This document shows positions 1 through 5,399 of a stretch of DNA of 5,662 bases, in pieces; within the stretch, counting starts at the first letter, position 1, and each line of letters opens with the position of its first letter. Source of the stretch: Clostridia bacterium. Its GTDB lineage: Bacteria; Bacillota; Clostridia; Christensenellales; Borkfalkiaceae. Below the pieces are notes generated by a model. The model was not told the DNA's origin. It ran no database searches and saw only the letters and a program-made list of their open reading frames with translations. The position numbers and the translations under genes were made by a program. The stretch lies in contig CAAGDF010000090.1 in the NCBI GenBank assembly GCA_900768525.1, positions 1 through 5,662 of the forward strand. Reading direction: 5' to 3'.

Positions 1-1206
1 AAAAGTAATGAGTTTCCAGCCTGCGGTGGGGTGATCCAAGTTCAGCGGCTTGGTCGTGTCGACCTTTTCGCCCCGCAGGAAAATCACGTCGGCTTCAGCC
101 ATACCGTTTACATAAACGCGGTAAATGCTCTTAAAACCGGGGTTGGTAATCTTCGCGCTGTTATCCGAAAGTTTAATCTTGGGCACTAAGTTGCCGTCGT
201 CGTCCTCCATAGCGGAAAGTTTATAAACTCCGCCGAGCGCGGGCATTTCTTCGCTTGTGATAAGCTTTGTGCCTACGCCCCAGAGGTCGATTTTCGCGCC
301 TTGGTTTTTAAGCGATTCAATGGAGTGTTCGTCCAGATCGCCCGATGCGCAGATTATGGTATCGGGGAAGCCCGCCGCGTCGAGCATCTTGCGCGCCTCT
401 TTGGAAAGGTAGGCAAGGTCGCCCGAGTCAAGCCTTATGCCGAGCGGTTTCTTGCCGGCGGCTTTAAGTTCTTTGAAAACTTTAATGGCGTTGGGTACGC
501 CGCTTTTAAGCGTATTGTAAGTGTCCACAAGTAAAAGTGTGGCGTCGGGATAAATGTCCGCATAAGCGCGGAACGCTTCATATTCGCTCGGAAAATTCAT
601 TACCCAACTGTGCGAGTGTGTGCCGGAAACTTTAAAATCGAACATTTGCCCCGCAAGCACGTTGGAGGTGGAATTGCACCCGCCGATGATTGCCGCGCGC
701 GCGCCGTAAATACCGGCGTCGGGACCTTGCGCACGTCTTAAACCGAACTCCATAACCGAATCGTTTTCGGCTGCATGGCAAATTTTTGCCGCTTTGGATG
801 CGATTAAAGTCTGGTGGTTTACCATATTCAGTATGGCGGTTTCCACAAGCTGCGCCTGAATTATGGGCGCTTTAACGGTAAGAATGGGTTCTCCCGGGAA
901 TACGGGAACGCCCTCGGGTACGGCATAAACGTCGCCCGTGAATTTCAGTTCGGAAAGATATTTCAAAAAACCTTCGTCGAACAGGTTCAGCGAACGCAGA
1001 TAGTCGATTTCTTCCTTGCCGAAAGAAATATTGTTAATGTAATCGACGACCTGTTCAAGCCCCGCCGCAAGCGAGTAGGTTATAAGGTCGTTCTGACGGA
1101 AGAATACGTCGAACACGGCTGTTTTCTCGTGTCTGCCCTTAAGGTAGTAGCCGTTCATCATCGTCAGTTGATATAAATCGGTGAGTAAAGTCAGATTTCT
1201 TGTCAT
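1..1206 (-). CDS. pncB: Nicotinate phosphoribosyltransferase, C-terminus cut by window edge
   Basis: This enzyme joins nicotinate to PRPP, coupled to ATP hydrolysis, giving nicotinate mononucleotide in the cytoplasmic NAD salvage (Preiss-Handler) pathway. The 402 codons in the window are open from the ATG at 1206 to the left edge. The N-terminus MTRNLTLLTDLYQLTMMNGY is typical of the Firmicutes/Clostridia form. Family motifs appear in order: GTHSHSW at residues 195-201, whose His199 matches the phosphorylated histidine of the GTxAHS motif; DTY at 228-230; GIRLDSGDL at about 256-264, the phosphate-binding region; ASGDLDE at 287-293; and GVGT at 310-313. Family members of this type are usually about 480 residues, so roughly 80 C-terminal residues lie outside the window. 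An AAAGGA ribosome binding site (1213-1218) sits 6 bases before the ATG. It lies downstream of, and on the same strand as, the membrane-protein gene at 1327-1833, but hairpins separate them and no clear promoter of its own was found. Confidence 0.95.
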   Translation of the reverse strand, partial: MTRNLTLLTDLYQLTMMNGYYLKGRHEKTAVFDVFFRQNDLITYSLAAGLEQVVDYINNISFGKEEIDYLRSLNLFDEGFLKYLSELKFTGDVYAVPEGVPVFPGEPILTVKAPIIQAQLVETAILNMVNHQTLIASKAAKICHAAENDSVMEFGLRRAQGPDAGIYGARAAIIGGCNSTSNVLAGQMFDFKVSGTHSHSWVMNFPSEYEAFRAYADIYPDATLLLVDTYNTLKSGVPNAIKVFKELKAAGKKPLGIRLDSGDLAYLSKEARKMLDAAGFPDTIICASGDLDEHSIESLKNQGAKIDLWGVGTKLITSEEMPALGGVYKLSAMEDDDGNLVPKIKLSDNSAKITNPGFKSIYRVYVNGMAEADVIFLRGEKVDTTKPLNLDHPTAGWKLITF

Positions 1207-1235
1207 AATAAGTCCTTTAGGCGGTTTTACAGGCG

Positions 1236-1270
1236 TTTTCGGCGGTTAATTTGCCGAATTACGCCGAAAA
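1236..1270 (-). other. Long imperfect hairpin in the pncB leader
   Basis: The 9-base arms TTTTCGGCG (1236-1244) and CGCCGAAAA (1262-1270) are perfectly complementary. They continue after a 2-base bulge (1245-1246) into a 5-bp stem, TAATT (1247-1251) with AATTA (1257-1261), closing a 5-base loop. It lies about 18 bases upstream of the pncB ribosome binding site. Its 1267-1270 arm is also the base of the neighbouring terminator-like stem, so the two cannot both form completely. There is no T-run after it on the minus strand, so it looks more like a leader, processing or stability structure than a terminator. The function is inferred. Confidence 0.5.
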
Positions 1271-1302
1271 ACGATAACCGTCGGTGTTCCGACGGTCGTT
1301 TT
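1267..1302 (-). terminator. Probable rho-independent terminator after the membrane-protein gene
   Basis: A perfect 8-bp stem, ACCGTCGG (1277-1284) with CCGACGGT (1289-1296), closes a 4-base loop. It can extend through a 3-base bulge to AAAACG (1267-1273 region) pairing with CGTTTT (1297-1302). Read on the minus strand, the stem is followed by TTATCGTTTTT. It lies 25-60 bases beyond the stop codon of the 1327-1833 gene and before pncB. A-rich and T-rich flanks on both sides mean it could act in both directions or only partially. Confidence 0.6.
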
Positions 1303-1326
1303 CAGTCTTGTTTCGTTGTTTTCAAA

Positions 1327-1833
1327 TCAGTCTTTGAAAGATTTGATCTGAGGGAGTTCTTCTTCCTCTTCGGGTTCGCGCGCGGCTTCTTCGGCTTTGC
1401 GTTGTTCGTAATTTTTGTAGTCGGGCTTTTCGTTATCCGCAACAAACGTAAGTTTACGCGAATAGAGCATCGTGCTCACCAGCCAGAAAAGCAGGAAAAC
1501 AACTACCGCCGCAAACAGCACGAAATACCATGCCACAAGCAGTATAAGTAATAAAATCAAGCCGATCGCTGCGGTGAAATATGCGATTACGCCCGAAAAA
1601 CGGTCTTTTTTCACTATGGCGAATATCAGATAGAAAATCGCCGTCGAGAAGCAGAAGCCGCAAAAAAACGTGTCTAACGCGGTGAATACGCGGGGCAGGG
1701 TTTCTTTATCGCCCGTGCATACGAACGTTACGATAAACGTAATCACCCCTGCGATCAGTCCGATGATCAAGCCTAAAACGCGTGTGCGCGTTGCCATTGC
1801 TTTTGTTTTTTCAAGTGAAGTTTCGGTTGCCAT
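1327..1833 (-). CDS. Small four-helix membrane protein with acidic C-terminal tail, function unknown
   Basis: I do not recognise a named family for this 168-residue protein. Hydrophobic stretches at about 19-38, 52-74, 82-101 and 103-124 predict four membrane helices; the last two are separated by hardly any loop. The first 18 residues are polar and carry Lys/Arg. The tail from about residue 125 is hydrophilic, with a cluster of acidic residues at 153-159 (EPEEEEE) followed by LPQIKSFKD, and is probably cytoplasmic by the positive-inside rule. No catalytic motif is visible. The frame stays open upstream to an ATG at 1929, but the start at 1833 is chosen because AAGGAGG lies just upstream with good spacing and the extra 32 residues look non-coding. 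It begins 113 bases after the lgt stop on the same strand with no convincing promoter, so it is probably co-transcribed with lgt. A role in the cell envelope is only a guess from position. Confidence 0.8.
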   Translation of the reverse strand: MATETSLEKTKAMATRTRVLGLIIGLIAGVITFIVTFVCTGDKETLPRVFTALDTFFCGFCFSTAIFYLIFAIVKKDRFSGVIAYFTAAIGLILLLILLVAWYFVLFAAVVVFLLFWLVSTMLYSRKLTFVADNEKPDYKNYEQRKAEEAAREPEEEEELPQIKSFKD

Positions 1834-1840
1834 TTTGCAA

Positions 1841-1847
1841 TCCTCCT
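1841..1847 (-). promoter_or_regulatory. Strong Shine-Dalgarno site that fixes the membrane-protein start
   Basis: On the minus strand AAGGAGG precedes the ATG at 1833 by about 7 bases (TTGCAAA spacer region). This near-perfect anti-16S match decides for the internal ATG over the ATG at 1929. Confidence 0.8.
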
Positions 1848-1903
1848 TATACCTTATGTTTTTATTTTGATTGCACTTAACGTGCCGTATGGCTTTATTT
1901 AGG

Positions 1904-1939
1904 TCGGCATTTGTGTGTGCGGTAACCACCTAATGCCGA
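1904..1939 (-). other. Intercistronic stem-loop between lgt and the membrane-protein gene
   Basis: TCGGCATT (1904-1911) and AATGCCGA (1932-1939) form a perfect 8-bp inverted repeat around a 20-base loop. It begins 8 bases after the lgt stop codon in transcript order. No T-run follows on either strand, so a classical terminator is unlikely. It could set mRNA stability or processing between the two cistrons. Confidence 0.45.
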
Positions 1940-1946
1940 TCAGCCG

Positions 1947-2819
1947 TCAGCCCTCTATTTCTTCGATGTCGGGGTCGGGTACGGGTTCGGCTTCTATCTT
2001 GCTGTCGTATTCGTCCATTTTTTGCATAAAATATCTCGTAAGGAAGAATGCGGGGACTGCAAGGAGTACAAGCCCGAGCGAAAGCGTTTGCGAGGGTGAG
2101 AGCACGCCAACGAACGCGCCTCTGTCGTCCGCGCGTAAAAATTCTATCAAAAATCTCCATATGCCGTACGCGGCAAGGTAAACGGTCATAGAATAACGGA
2201 AATTCTTCTTTACTACCAGCCAGCTCATAACGCCGAACAGAACGAAAAGGAATATCGCCTCGAACAGTTGAGTGGGGTATACGGGTACCGCTCCGTATTT
2301 GTTATACGGGGTAGAACCGGGTTGGAAGATTACGCCGAGAAAACCGAACGCGTCGCCGGGTTCAACCGGTCTTCCGTAACAGCAACCGGCGAAAAAGCAG
2401 CCCATCCGCCCGAAAGCGTGCGCAATTGTAATGCAGCAGGGCGCAAAGATTACAGTTTTCGATAAAACGTATGGGAAACGTTTGCGAAAACATAGCGCAA
2501 TGACTATGAACGTTACCGCGCCGACGGTAATTCCGCCTATCGCCGTTATGCCGCCGCTAAGCGAAAAAGTGGCGTTCGGGTTGGTTTTCAAATCTTCGAT
2601 ATAGTTGAATATTCCTTGCCAGACAGCCGAGCCGATAAAGCCGATGACTATCGAGGCAATGCCGTCGTAGAAGATGAAATCAACGTATCTTGCAGGTATT
2701 GCAAGAATTTTTGAATAATTGAACAGTACCCAGAAACAACATAAAATTCCCGCGGCGATCATCAGACCGTACATATAAATCTTAATGTCTCCGAGCGTCA
2801 ATATCGGATTAGGACACAT
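1947..2819 (-). CDS. lgt: Prolipoprotein diacylglyceryl transferase (Lgt family), variant active-site residues
   Basis: Lgt transfers a diacylglyceryl group from phosphatidylglycerol to the lipobox cysteine of prolipoproteins at the cytoplasmic membrane, the first step of lipoprotein maturation. The 290-residue product is of normal family length and strongly hydrophobic, with about seven membrane segments. Compared with E. coli Lgt, Tyr26 corresponds to Y17 (YMYGLM), Arg143 to R138 and Gly154 to G149 (both within HAFGRMGCFFAGCCYGRP, 134-151), Glu202 to E187 (YPTQLFE), and Tyr235/Arg239/Glu243 to Y218, R222 and E226 (YGIWRFLIEFLR). Differences are Ile94 where the HGG histidine (His103) is expected, Cys141 for Asn146 and Cys146 for Glu151. 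The GCF.AGCCYG form is known in clostridial members. The C-terminal 20 residues are acidic. The frame is open up to an ATG at 2870, but the ATG at 2819 is preferred because GGAG lies 6 bases upstream and the lgt-like sequence begins there. First gene of a likely operon with the 1327-1833 gene. Confidence 0.9.
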   Translation of the reverse strand: MCPNPILTLGDIKIYMYGLMIAAGILCCFWVLFNYSKILAIPARYVDFIFYDGIASIVIGFIGSAVWQGIFNYIEDLKTNPNATFSLSGGITAIGGITVGAVTFIVIALCFRKRFPYVLSKTVIFAPCCITIAHAFGRMGCFFAGCCYGRPVEPGDAFGFLGVIFQPGSTPYNKYGAVPVYPTQLFEAIFLFVLFGVMSWLVVKKNFRYSMTVYLAAYGIWRFLIEFLRADDRGAFVGVLSPSQTLSLGLVLLAVPAFFLTRYFMQKMDEYDSKIEAEPVPDPDIEEIEG

Positions 2820-2839
2820 TTTTTGCTCCGTTTGCCGGG

Positions 2840-2856
2840 TTGCCGTATGGCGGCAA
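2840..2856 (-). other. Short hairpin just upstream of the lgt ribosome binding site
   Basis: TTGCCG (2840-2845) and CGGCAA (2851-2856) form a perfect 6-bp stem with a 5-base loop in the lgt leader. It ends about 10 bases before the GGAG ribosome binding site (2826-2829). Any effect on translation is inferred. Confidence 0.4.
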
Positions 2857-2865
2857 TCCGTCGTA

Positions 2866-2883
2866 CGCATGCGCTCGCATGCG
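2866..2883. repeat. Tandem pair of the palindrome CGCATGCG in the lgt leader
   Basis: CGCATGCG at 2866-2873 is repeated at 2876-2883 with a CT spacer. Each 8-mer is its own reverse complement, so the two copies could fold on each other in RNA or present two identical sites to a dimeric DNA-binding protein. The block is sharply GC-rich beside AT-rich promoter DNA and lies about 20-37 bases downstream of the predicted start of transcription from the upstream promoter. Confidence 0.55.
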
Positions 2884-2895
2884 CGTCGAGTAATT

Positions 2896-2938
2896 TTTAT
2901 CTTAAGCGAATTATATCATGTCAAATCGTTTTTTACAA
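2896..2938 (-). promoter_or_regulatory. Overlapping promoters for lgt
   Basis: On the minus strand, TTGTAA (2933-2938) and TATAAT (2910-2915) are separated by exactly 17 bases, giving a good sigma-A-like promoter. A second overlapping pair, TTGACA (2919-2924) and GATAAA (2896-2901), is also spaced 17 bases apart. The first has a perfect -10 and a 4/6 -35; the second has a perfect -35 and a weaker -10. Either would give an lgt leader of roughly 70-85 bases. Confidence 0.7.
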
Positions 2939-3109
2939 CCGTTTTAAAGGCGTTTTGCATTTTATGGCATTTCCGGACGTAAAAAATTGCCGCCTGTAAA
3001 AAAGTTCAAAACATCGGATAATCGACATATAGACCGACTTTTTGCATTAAAAAATTCACAATTTGCCTGAAATCGCGCTGCGGTAAAACTGAAACGTCGG
3101 GCGGATTTG
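2939..3109. other. Gene-free spacer between lrp and the lgt promoter
   Basis: No coding region or RNA gene was found between the lrp stop and the lgt promoter. The stretch is AT-rich with several A/T runs. It includes a sequence at 3013-3056 resembling one downstream of aspA. No convincing terminator for lrp was found; only weak short stems precede the T-run at about 3045-3055 (minus strand). Confidence 0.6.
3013..3056 (-). repeat. Copy A of a sequence shared by the 3' flanks of lrp and aspA
   Basis: Read on the minus strand this stretch, about 55-97 bases past the lrp stop, resembles 5229-5266 on the plus strand past the aspA stop. The core CTATA-GTCGATTATC is shared apart from one base, and the flanks share T5, GCAA and AAGT blocks with small gaps. 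About 20 of 24 bases match across the central ungapped part. Both copies have the same sense as the gene before them. Confidence 0.45.
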
Positions 3110-3553
3110 TCAGGAAATAACGCCGCGGTGTTCTATTACCGAGGAGAAAACGATTTGAGTTTGCGTGCGCCCGTAACGCTGCAATTCGTTTAAGAATTTG
3201 TCCATATCGGCGGTATCTTTAAAGAAAACTTTGATTAAAAGCGAGTATTCGCCTGTAACCCTGTGACACTCTTCCACGGGTGCGGATGAGCGTAAAAAGG
3301 CATAAAGTTCTTCTTTCGCCGCGGGCGGAACTTCCATGTCGATATACGCTTTTATGCCGCCGCCCAGCGCGGCGCGGTCGATTTCGGTATAATATCCCTT
3401 GATAATTCCCTTTTCGGTAAGGTTTTTTATGCGCGTGGTAACGGTGGGAACGGAAACCGATAGTTTTTCGGCAATCGCCTTGTAAGGCGCGCGTGCGTCG
3501 CTAAGCAAAATTTTTAAAATGTTAAGGTCTAATTCGTCTACGTTTTTGTTCAT
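3110..3553 (-). CDS. Lrp/AsnC-family transcriptional regulator
   Basis: This 147-residue protein has the normal length and two-domain layout of a single-copy Lrp/AsnC regulator. It begins with the family opening ELDLNILKILLSDAR (7-21). A winged helix-turn-helix follows, with helices about 23-32 and 34-45 (SVPTVTTRIKNL as recognition region). The RAM (AsnC effector/dimer) domain runs from about 65 to 142, with the signature ECHRVTGEYSLLIKV (95-109) that lies near the amino-acid-binding dimer interface, and the closing TQIVFSSVIEHR. Such proteins form dimers to octamers, bind AT-rich DNA and respond to amino acids. The ATG at 3553 has GAGG about 6 bases upstream. It is divergent from aspA across AT-rich DNA, so it most likely controls aspA and itself; aspartate or another amino acid is a candidate effector, but this is inferred. 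Which Lrp subgroup it belongs to cannot be told from sequence alone. Confidence 0.93.
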   Translation of the reverse strand: MNKNVDELDLNILKILLSDARAPYKAIAEKLSVSVPTVTTRIKNLTEKGIIKGYYTEIDRAALGGGIKAYIDMEVPPAAKEELYAFLRSSAPVEECHRVTGEYSLLIKVFFKDTADMDKFLNELQRYGRTQTQIVFSSVIEHRGVIS

Positions 3554-3587
3554 GTTTACCTCACTTTACGGCTTTTCAGTCGAATAT

Positions 3588-3616
3588 ATTTTACATTAAA
3601 AAATAAAGAAAATCAA
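3588..3616 (-). promoter_or_regulatory. Promoter of the Lrp-family gene
   Basis: On the minus strand TTGATT (3611-3616) and TAAAAT (3588-3593) are separated by exactly 17 bases, 5/6 matches to both sigma-A boxes. Transcription would start near 3581, giving a leader of about 27 bases before the ATG at 3553. Confidence 0.75.
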
Positions 3617-3705
3617 TACTTTTTCTTAAAATAATAAATCTATTCTAAATAAATATTGCGTAATATAGTATTTTTTATACATTTAATATTATTATTTTAA
3701 AACGA
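3617..3705. promoter_or_regulatory. Very AT-rich putative operator region between divergent promoters
   Basis: The 89 bases between the two -35 boxes contain only about 11 G or C (about 12% GC). Short inverted repeats occur: ATATT-GCGT-AATAT (3653-3666) and GTAT-TTTTT-ATAC (3668-3680), with A/T tracts around them. AT-rich, bendable DNA with degenerate dyads is what Lrp-family proteins usually bind. Use as the Lrp operator is inferred from position; no consensus match is claimed. Confidence 0.5.
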
Positions 3706-3734
3706 TTGACTTAATAGATAAGCGGAACTAAAAT
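3706..3734 (+). promoter_or_regulatory. Promoter of aspA
   Basis: TTGACT (3706-3711) and TAAAAT (3729-3734) are separated by exactly 17 bases, 5/6 matches to both consensus boxes. Transcription would begin near 3741, leaving a leader of about 49 bases before the chosen ATG at 3790 but only about 13 bases, without a ribosome binding site, before the ATG at 3754. Confidence 0.75.
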
Positions 3735-3777
3735 AATATGAGAAATAATTAAAATGCAGTCGGACAAGTTTTCGGCT

Positions 3778-3786
3778 GAGAGAGGG
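3778..3786 (+). promoter_or_regulatory. Ribosome binding site supporting the aspA start at 3790
   Basis: GAGAGAGGG ends 3 bases before the ATG at 3790, a purine-rich site with rather tight spacing. Nothing comparable precedes the ATG at 3754. Confidence 0.6.
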
Positions 3787-3789
3787 TTT

Positions 3790-5196
3790 ATGTGCAACAA
3801 AAGAAGCGAAAGCGATTCTATCGGTACGCTCGAGATACCCGCGGACGCGTATTACGGGGTGCAAACGTACAGGGGATATCAGAATTTTCATATTACCGGC
3901 TTGCCGATAAATATCGGGTTCGTTAAAAATATCGTAAAAATCAAGAAAGCTGCGGCGATAACCAACGCCAAAGCGGGGCTTATCGATAACAAAACGCGCG
4001 ACGCGATCGTTACCGCGTGCGACGAAGCGTTGGCGGGCAAGCTCGACGAATATTTTATTACCGATTCCATTCAGGGCGGAGCGGGTACTACCGCTAACAT
4101 GAACGTGAACGAGGTCATCGCTAACCGCGCCACCGAACTTCTCGGCGGTAAAAAGGGCGAGTATATCTGCCACCCCAACGACCACGTTAATCGTTCGCAG
4201 TCCACAAACGACGTAATTCCTACGGCGGGCAAACTCACCGTTATAGATTTATATCTTGAACTTAAATCGGCGACCGAAGATCTTATCGCCGCGCTCGATC
4301 AGAAAGCCGTCGAGTTCGACGACGTTATCAAAATGGGCAGAACGCAACTCGAGGACGCCGTTCCTATAAGGCTCGGTCAGGAGTTCGCAGCCTATTCGTC
4401 GGGTATTCGCCGTTGTCTTAATCTCATAACGCGGGCGGTTGACGAAATGTATTCTGTCAACCTCGGCGGCACGGCTATCGGCACGGCGGTGAACGTCAAT
4501 AAGACGTATCTTAAAAAGATTGTTCCCACGCTTTGCGAGATTACCGGCTACGATCTTACTCAGGCAAAAAACCTTATAGATTCCACACAAAACCTGGACG
4601 GCTTTGTCTTTGTTTCGGGTGCGCTTAAAACTATGGCGGTTTCGCTTTCCAAAATGTGCAACGATTTGCGCCTTATGTCAAGCGGGCCTAAGACGGGTTT
4701 TGAAGAAATTATTCTTCCCGCAAAGCAGAACGGCTCGTCCATTATGCCGGGCAAGGTCAACCCCGTTATTCCCGAGGTTGTTTCGCAGGTCGCGTTCGCC
4801 GTTTTCGGCAACGATACCACAATCACTCTTGCAGCCGAGGCAGGTCAGCTCGAACTCAACGCGTTTGAACCCGTTATCTTCTATAAACTGTTTGAATCGC
4901 TCGTTTGCATGAAAAACGCGATTAAAACGCTTACCGAAAATTGCGTAAAGGGCATTGTTTCCAACAAAAAGCATTGCGAAGAACTTTTGGACGAAAGCGT
5001 CGGTACGGTTACCGCACTGTGCCCGTATCTCGGGTATAAAGTATCCGCGGATCTTGCCAAAGAGGCTTTAAAACGCAACGTCAGAATTAAAGATCTGGTT
5101 CTGGAAAAGGGCTTGCTCTCCAAAGAAACTTTGGATAAAGTCCTCGATCCGTTTACTATGACCGAACCCGCATCCGATAACGAAACCGAAGAATAA
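3790..5196 (+). CDS. aspA: Aspartate ammonia-lyase (aspartase)
   Basis: Aspartase reversibly converts L-aspartate to fumarate and ammonium in the cytoplasm, supplying fumarate as electron acceptor or nitrogen during anaerobic amino acid use. The 468-residue product fits the fumarase/aspartase superfamily, which is homotetrameric. Conserved regions in order: GGAGTTANMNVNEVIANRA (96-114, with Thr100/Thr101), SQSTND (136-141, substrate carboxylate binding), MGRTQLEDAVP (182-192), LRLMSSGP (nucleotides about 4669-4689) and the flexible catalytic loop GSSIMPGKVNP (315-325) with the base serine at 316/317 and Lys322/Asn324. Gln186 in RTQ, as in E. coli AspA, rather than the RTH of class II fumarase, together with GNDTTITLAAEAGQLELN, favours aspartase. 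The frame extends to an ATG at 3754, but 3790 is chosen: its ribosome binding site is better, and MCNKRSESD...ADAYYG aligns in length with the E. coli N-terminus. Divergent from the Lrp-family gene, which probably regulates it. Confidence 0.93.
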   Translation: MCNKRSESDSIGTLEIPADAYYGVQTYRGYQNFHITGLPINIGFVKNIVKIKKAAAITNAKAGLIDNKTRDAIVTACDEALAGKLDEYFITDSIQGGAGTTANMNVNEVIANRATELLGGKKGEYICHPNDHVNRSQSTNDVIPTAGKLTVIDLYLELKSATEDLIAALDQKAVEFDDVIKMGRTQLEDAVPIRLGQEFAAYSSGIRRCLNLITRAVDEMYSVNLGGTAIGTAVNVNKTYLKKIVPTLCEITGYDLTQAKNLIDSTQNLDGFVFVSGALKTMAVSLSKMCNDLRLMSSGPKTGFEEIILPAKQNGSSIMPGKVNPVIPEVVSQVAFAVFGNDTTITLAAEAGQLELNAFEPVIFYKLFESLVCMKNAIKTLTENCVKGIVSNKKHCEELLDESVGTVTALCPYLGYKVSADLAKEALKRNVRIKDLVLEKGLLSKETLDKVLDPFTMTEPASDNETEE

Positions 5197-5228
5197 TTAG
5201 GTTTTGGTTGTGCGCCGTCTTGCATGCG

Positions 5229-5268
5229 TTTTTGCAATAAAGTTGCCCTATAGGTCGATTATCGATAT
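5229..5268 (+). repeat. Copy B of the sequence shared by the 3' flanks of aspA and lrp
   Basis: This stretch starts about 33 bases after the aspA stop and resembles the minus strand of 3013-3056. It contains two palindromes, CCTATAGG (5248-5255) and TCGAT-T-ATCGA (5255-5265), the second being only imperfect in copy A. It precedes the aspA terminator. Confidence 0.45.
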
Positions 5269-5288
5269 ATTCTGCGGTTTTTAAGCGG

Positions 5289-5324
5289 TTACCGTGCGAG
5301 AAAAAACCGCGCGGTAATTGTTTT
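5289..5324 (+). terminator. Probable rho-independent terminator of aspA
   Basis: TTACCGTGCG (5289-5298) pairs with CGCGCGGTAA (5308-5317) as a 10-bp stem including one T-G pair. The loop is A-rich and 9 bases long, and TTGTTTT follows. It is 93 bases after the aspA stop and just before the tRNA promoter, so it would insulate the two units. Confidence 0.7.
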
Positions 5325-5333
5325 GCAAAACGT

Positions 5334-5362
5334 TTGACATTTTAATAAAGGTCCGTTATAAT
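5334..5362 (+). promoter_or_regulatory. Full-consensus promoter for tRNA-Leu
   Basis: TTGACA (5334-5339) and TATAAT (5357-5362) are both perfect and separated by exactly 17 bases. Transcription would start near 5369, about 31 bases before the mature tRNA 5' end. No -10 extension or discriminator assignment is attempted. Confidence 0.9.
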
Positions 5363-5369
5363 AAGAAAT

Positions 5370-5394
5370 AAGCGATTGATTTTTACAATCGCTT
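5370..5394 (+). other. Perfect hairpin in the tRNA-Leu leader
   Basis: AAGCGATTG (5370-5378) and CAATCGCTT (5386-5394) are fully complementary with a 7-base loop. The hairpin begins at the predicted start of transcription and ends 5 bases before the mature tRNA, so it would form most of the precursor's 5' leader. It may protect the 5' end or help present the RNase P site; this is inferred. Confidence 0.6.
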
Positions 5395-5399
5395 GCAAT

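Noticed and set aside
814..1176. Open frame of 120 codons on the plus strand
   Set aside because: It is a shadow of pncB, which matches its family on the opposite strand along the whole stretch.
1207..1326. Riboswitch in the pncB leader
   Set aside because: Hairpins are present, but I could not match the sequence to any known riboswitch class.
1834..1929. N-terminal extension of the membrane protein to an upstream ATG at 1929
   Set aside because: No ribosome binding site at 1929, the extra residues look non-coding and include the intercistronic stem-loop, and AAGGAGG sits just before the ATG at 1833.
2820..2870. N-terminal extension of lgt to an ATG at 2870
   Set aside because: The region contains the tandem palindromes and a hairpin, and the ATG at 2819 has a GGAG ribosome binding site and begins the Lgt-like sequence.
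3754..3789. aspA start at the upstream ATG (3754)
   Set aside because: It would lie about 13 bases from the predicted transcription start with no ribosome binding site; the 3790 start matches the family N-terminus better.
3697..4185. Open frame of 162 codons on the minus strand
   Set aside because: It overlaps the aspA promoter and N-terminal coding region, where the plus-strand frame shows clear family motifs; no recognisable protein features.
3790..5196. Class II fumarase (FumC) as the identity of the lyase
   Set aside because: The motif RTQ (184-186) instead of RTH, and the aspartase-like GNDTTITLAAEAGQLELN and C-terminal region, fit aspartase better; assay would settle it.
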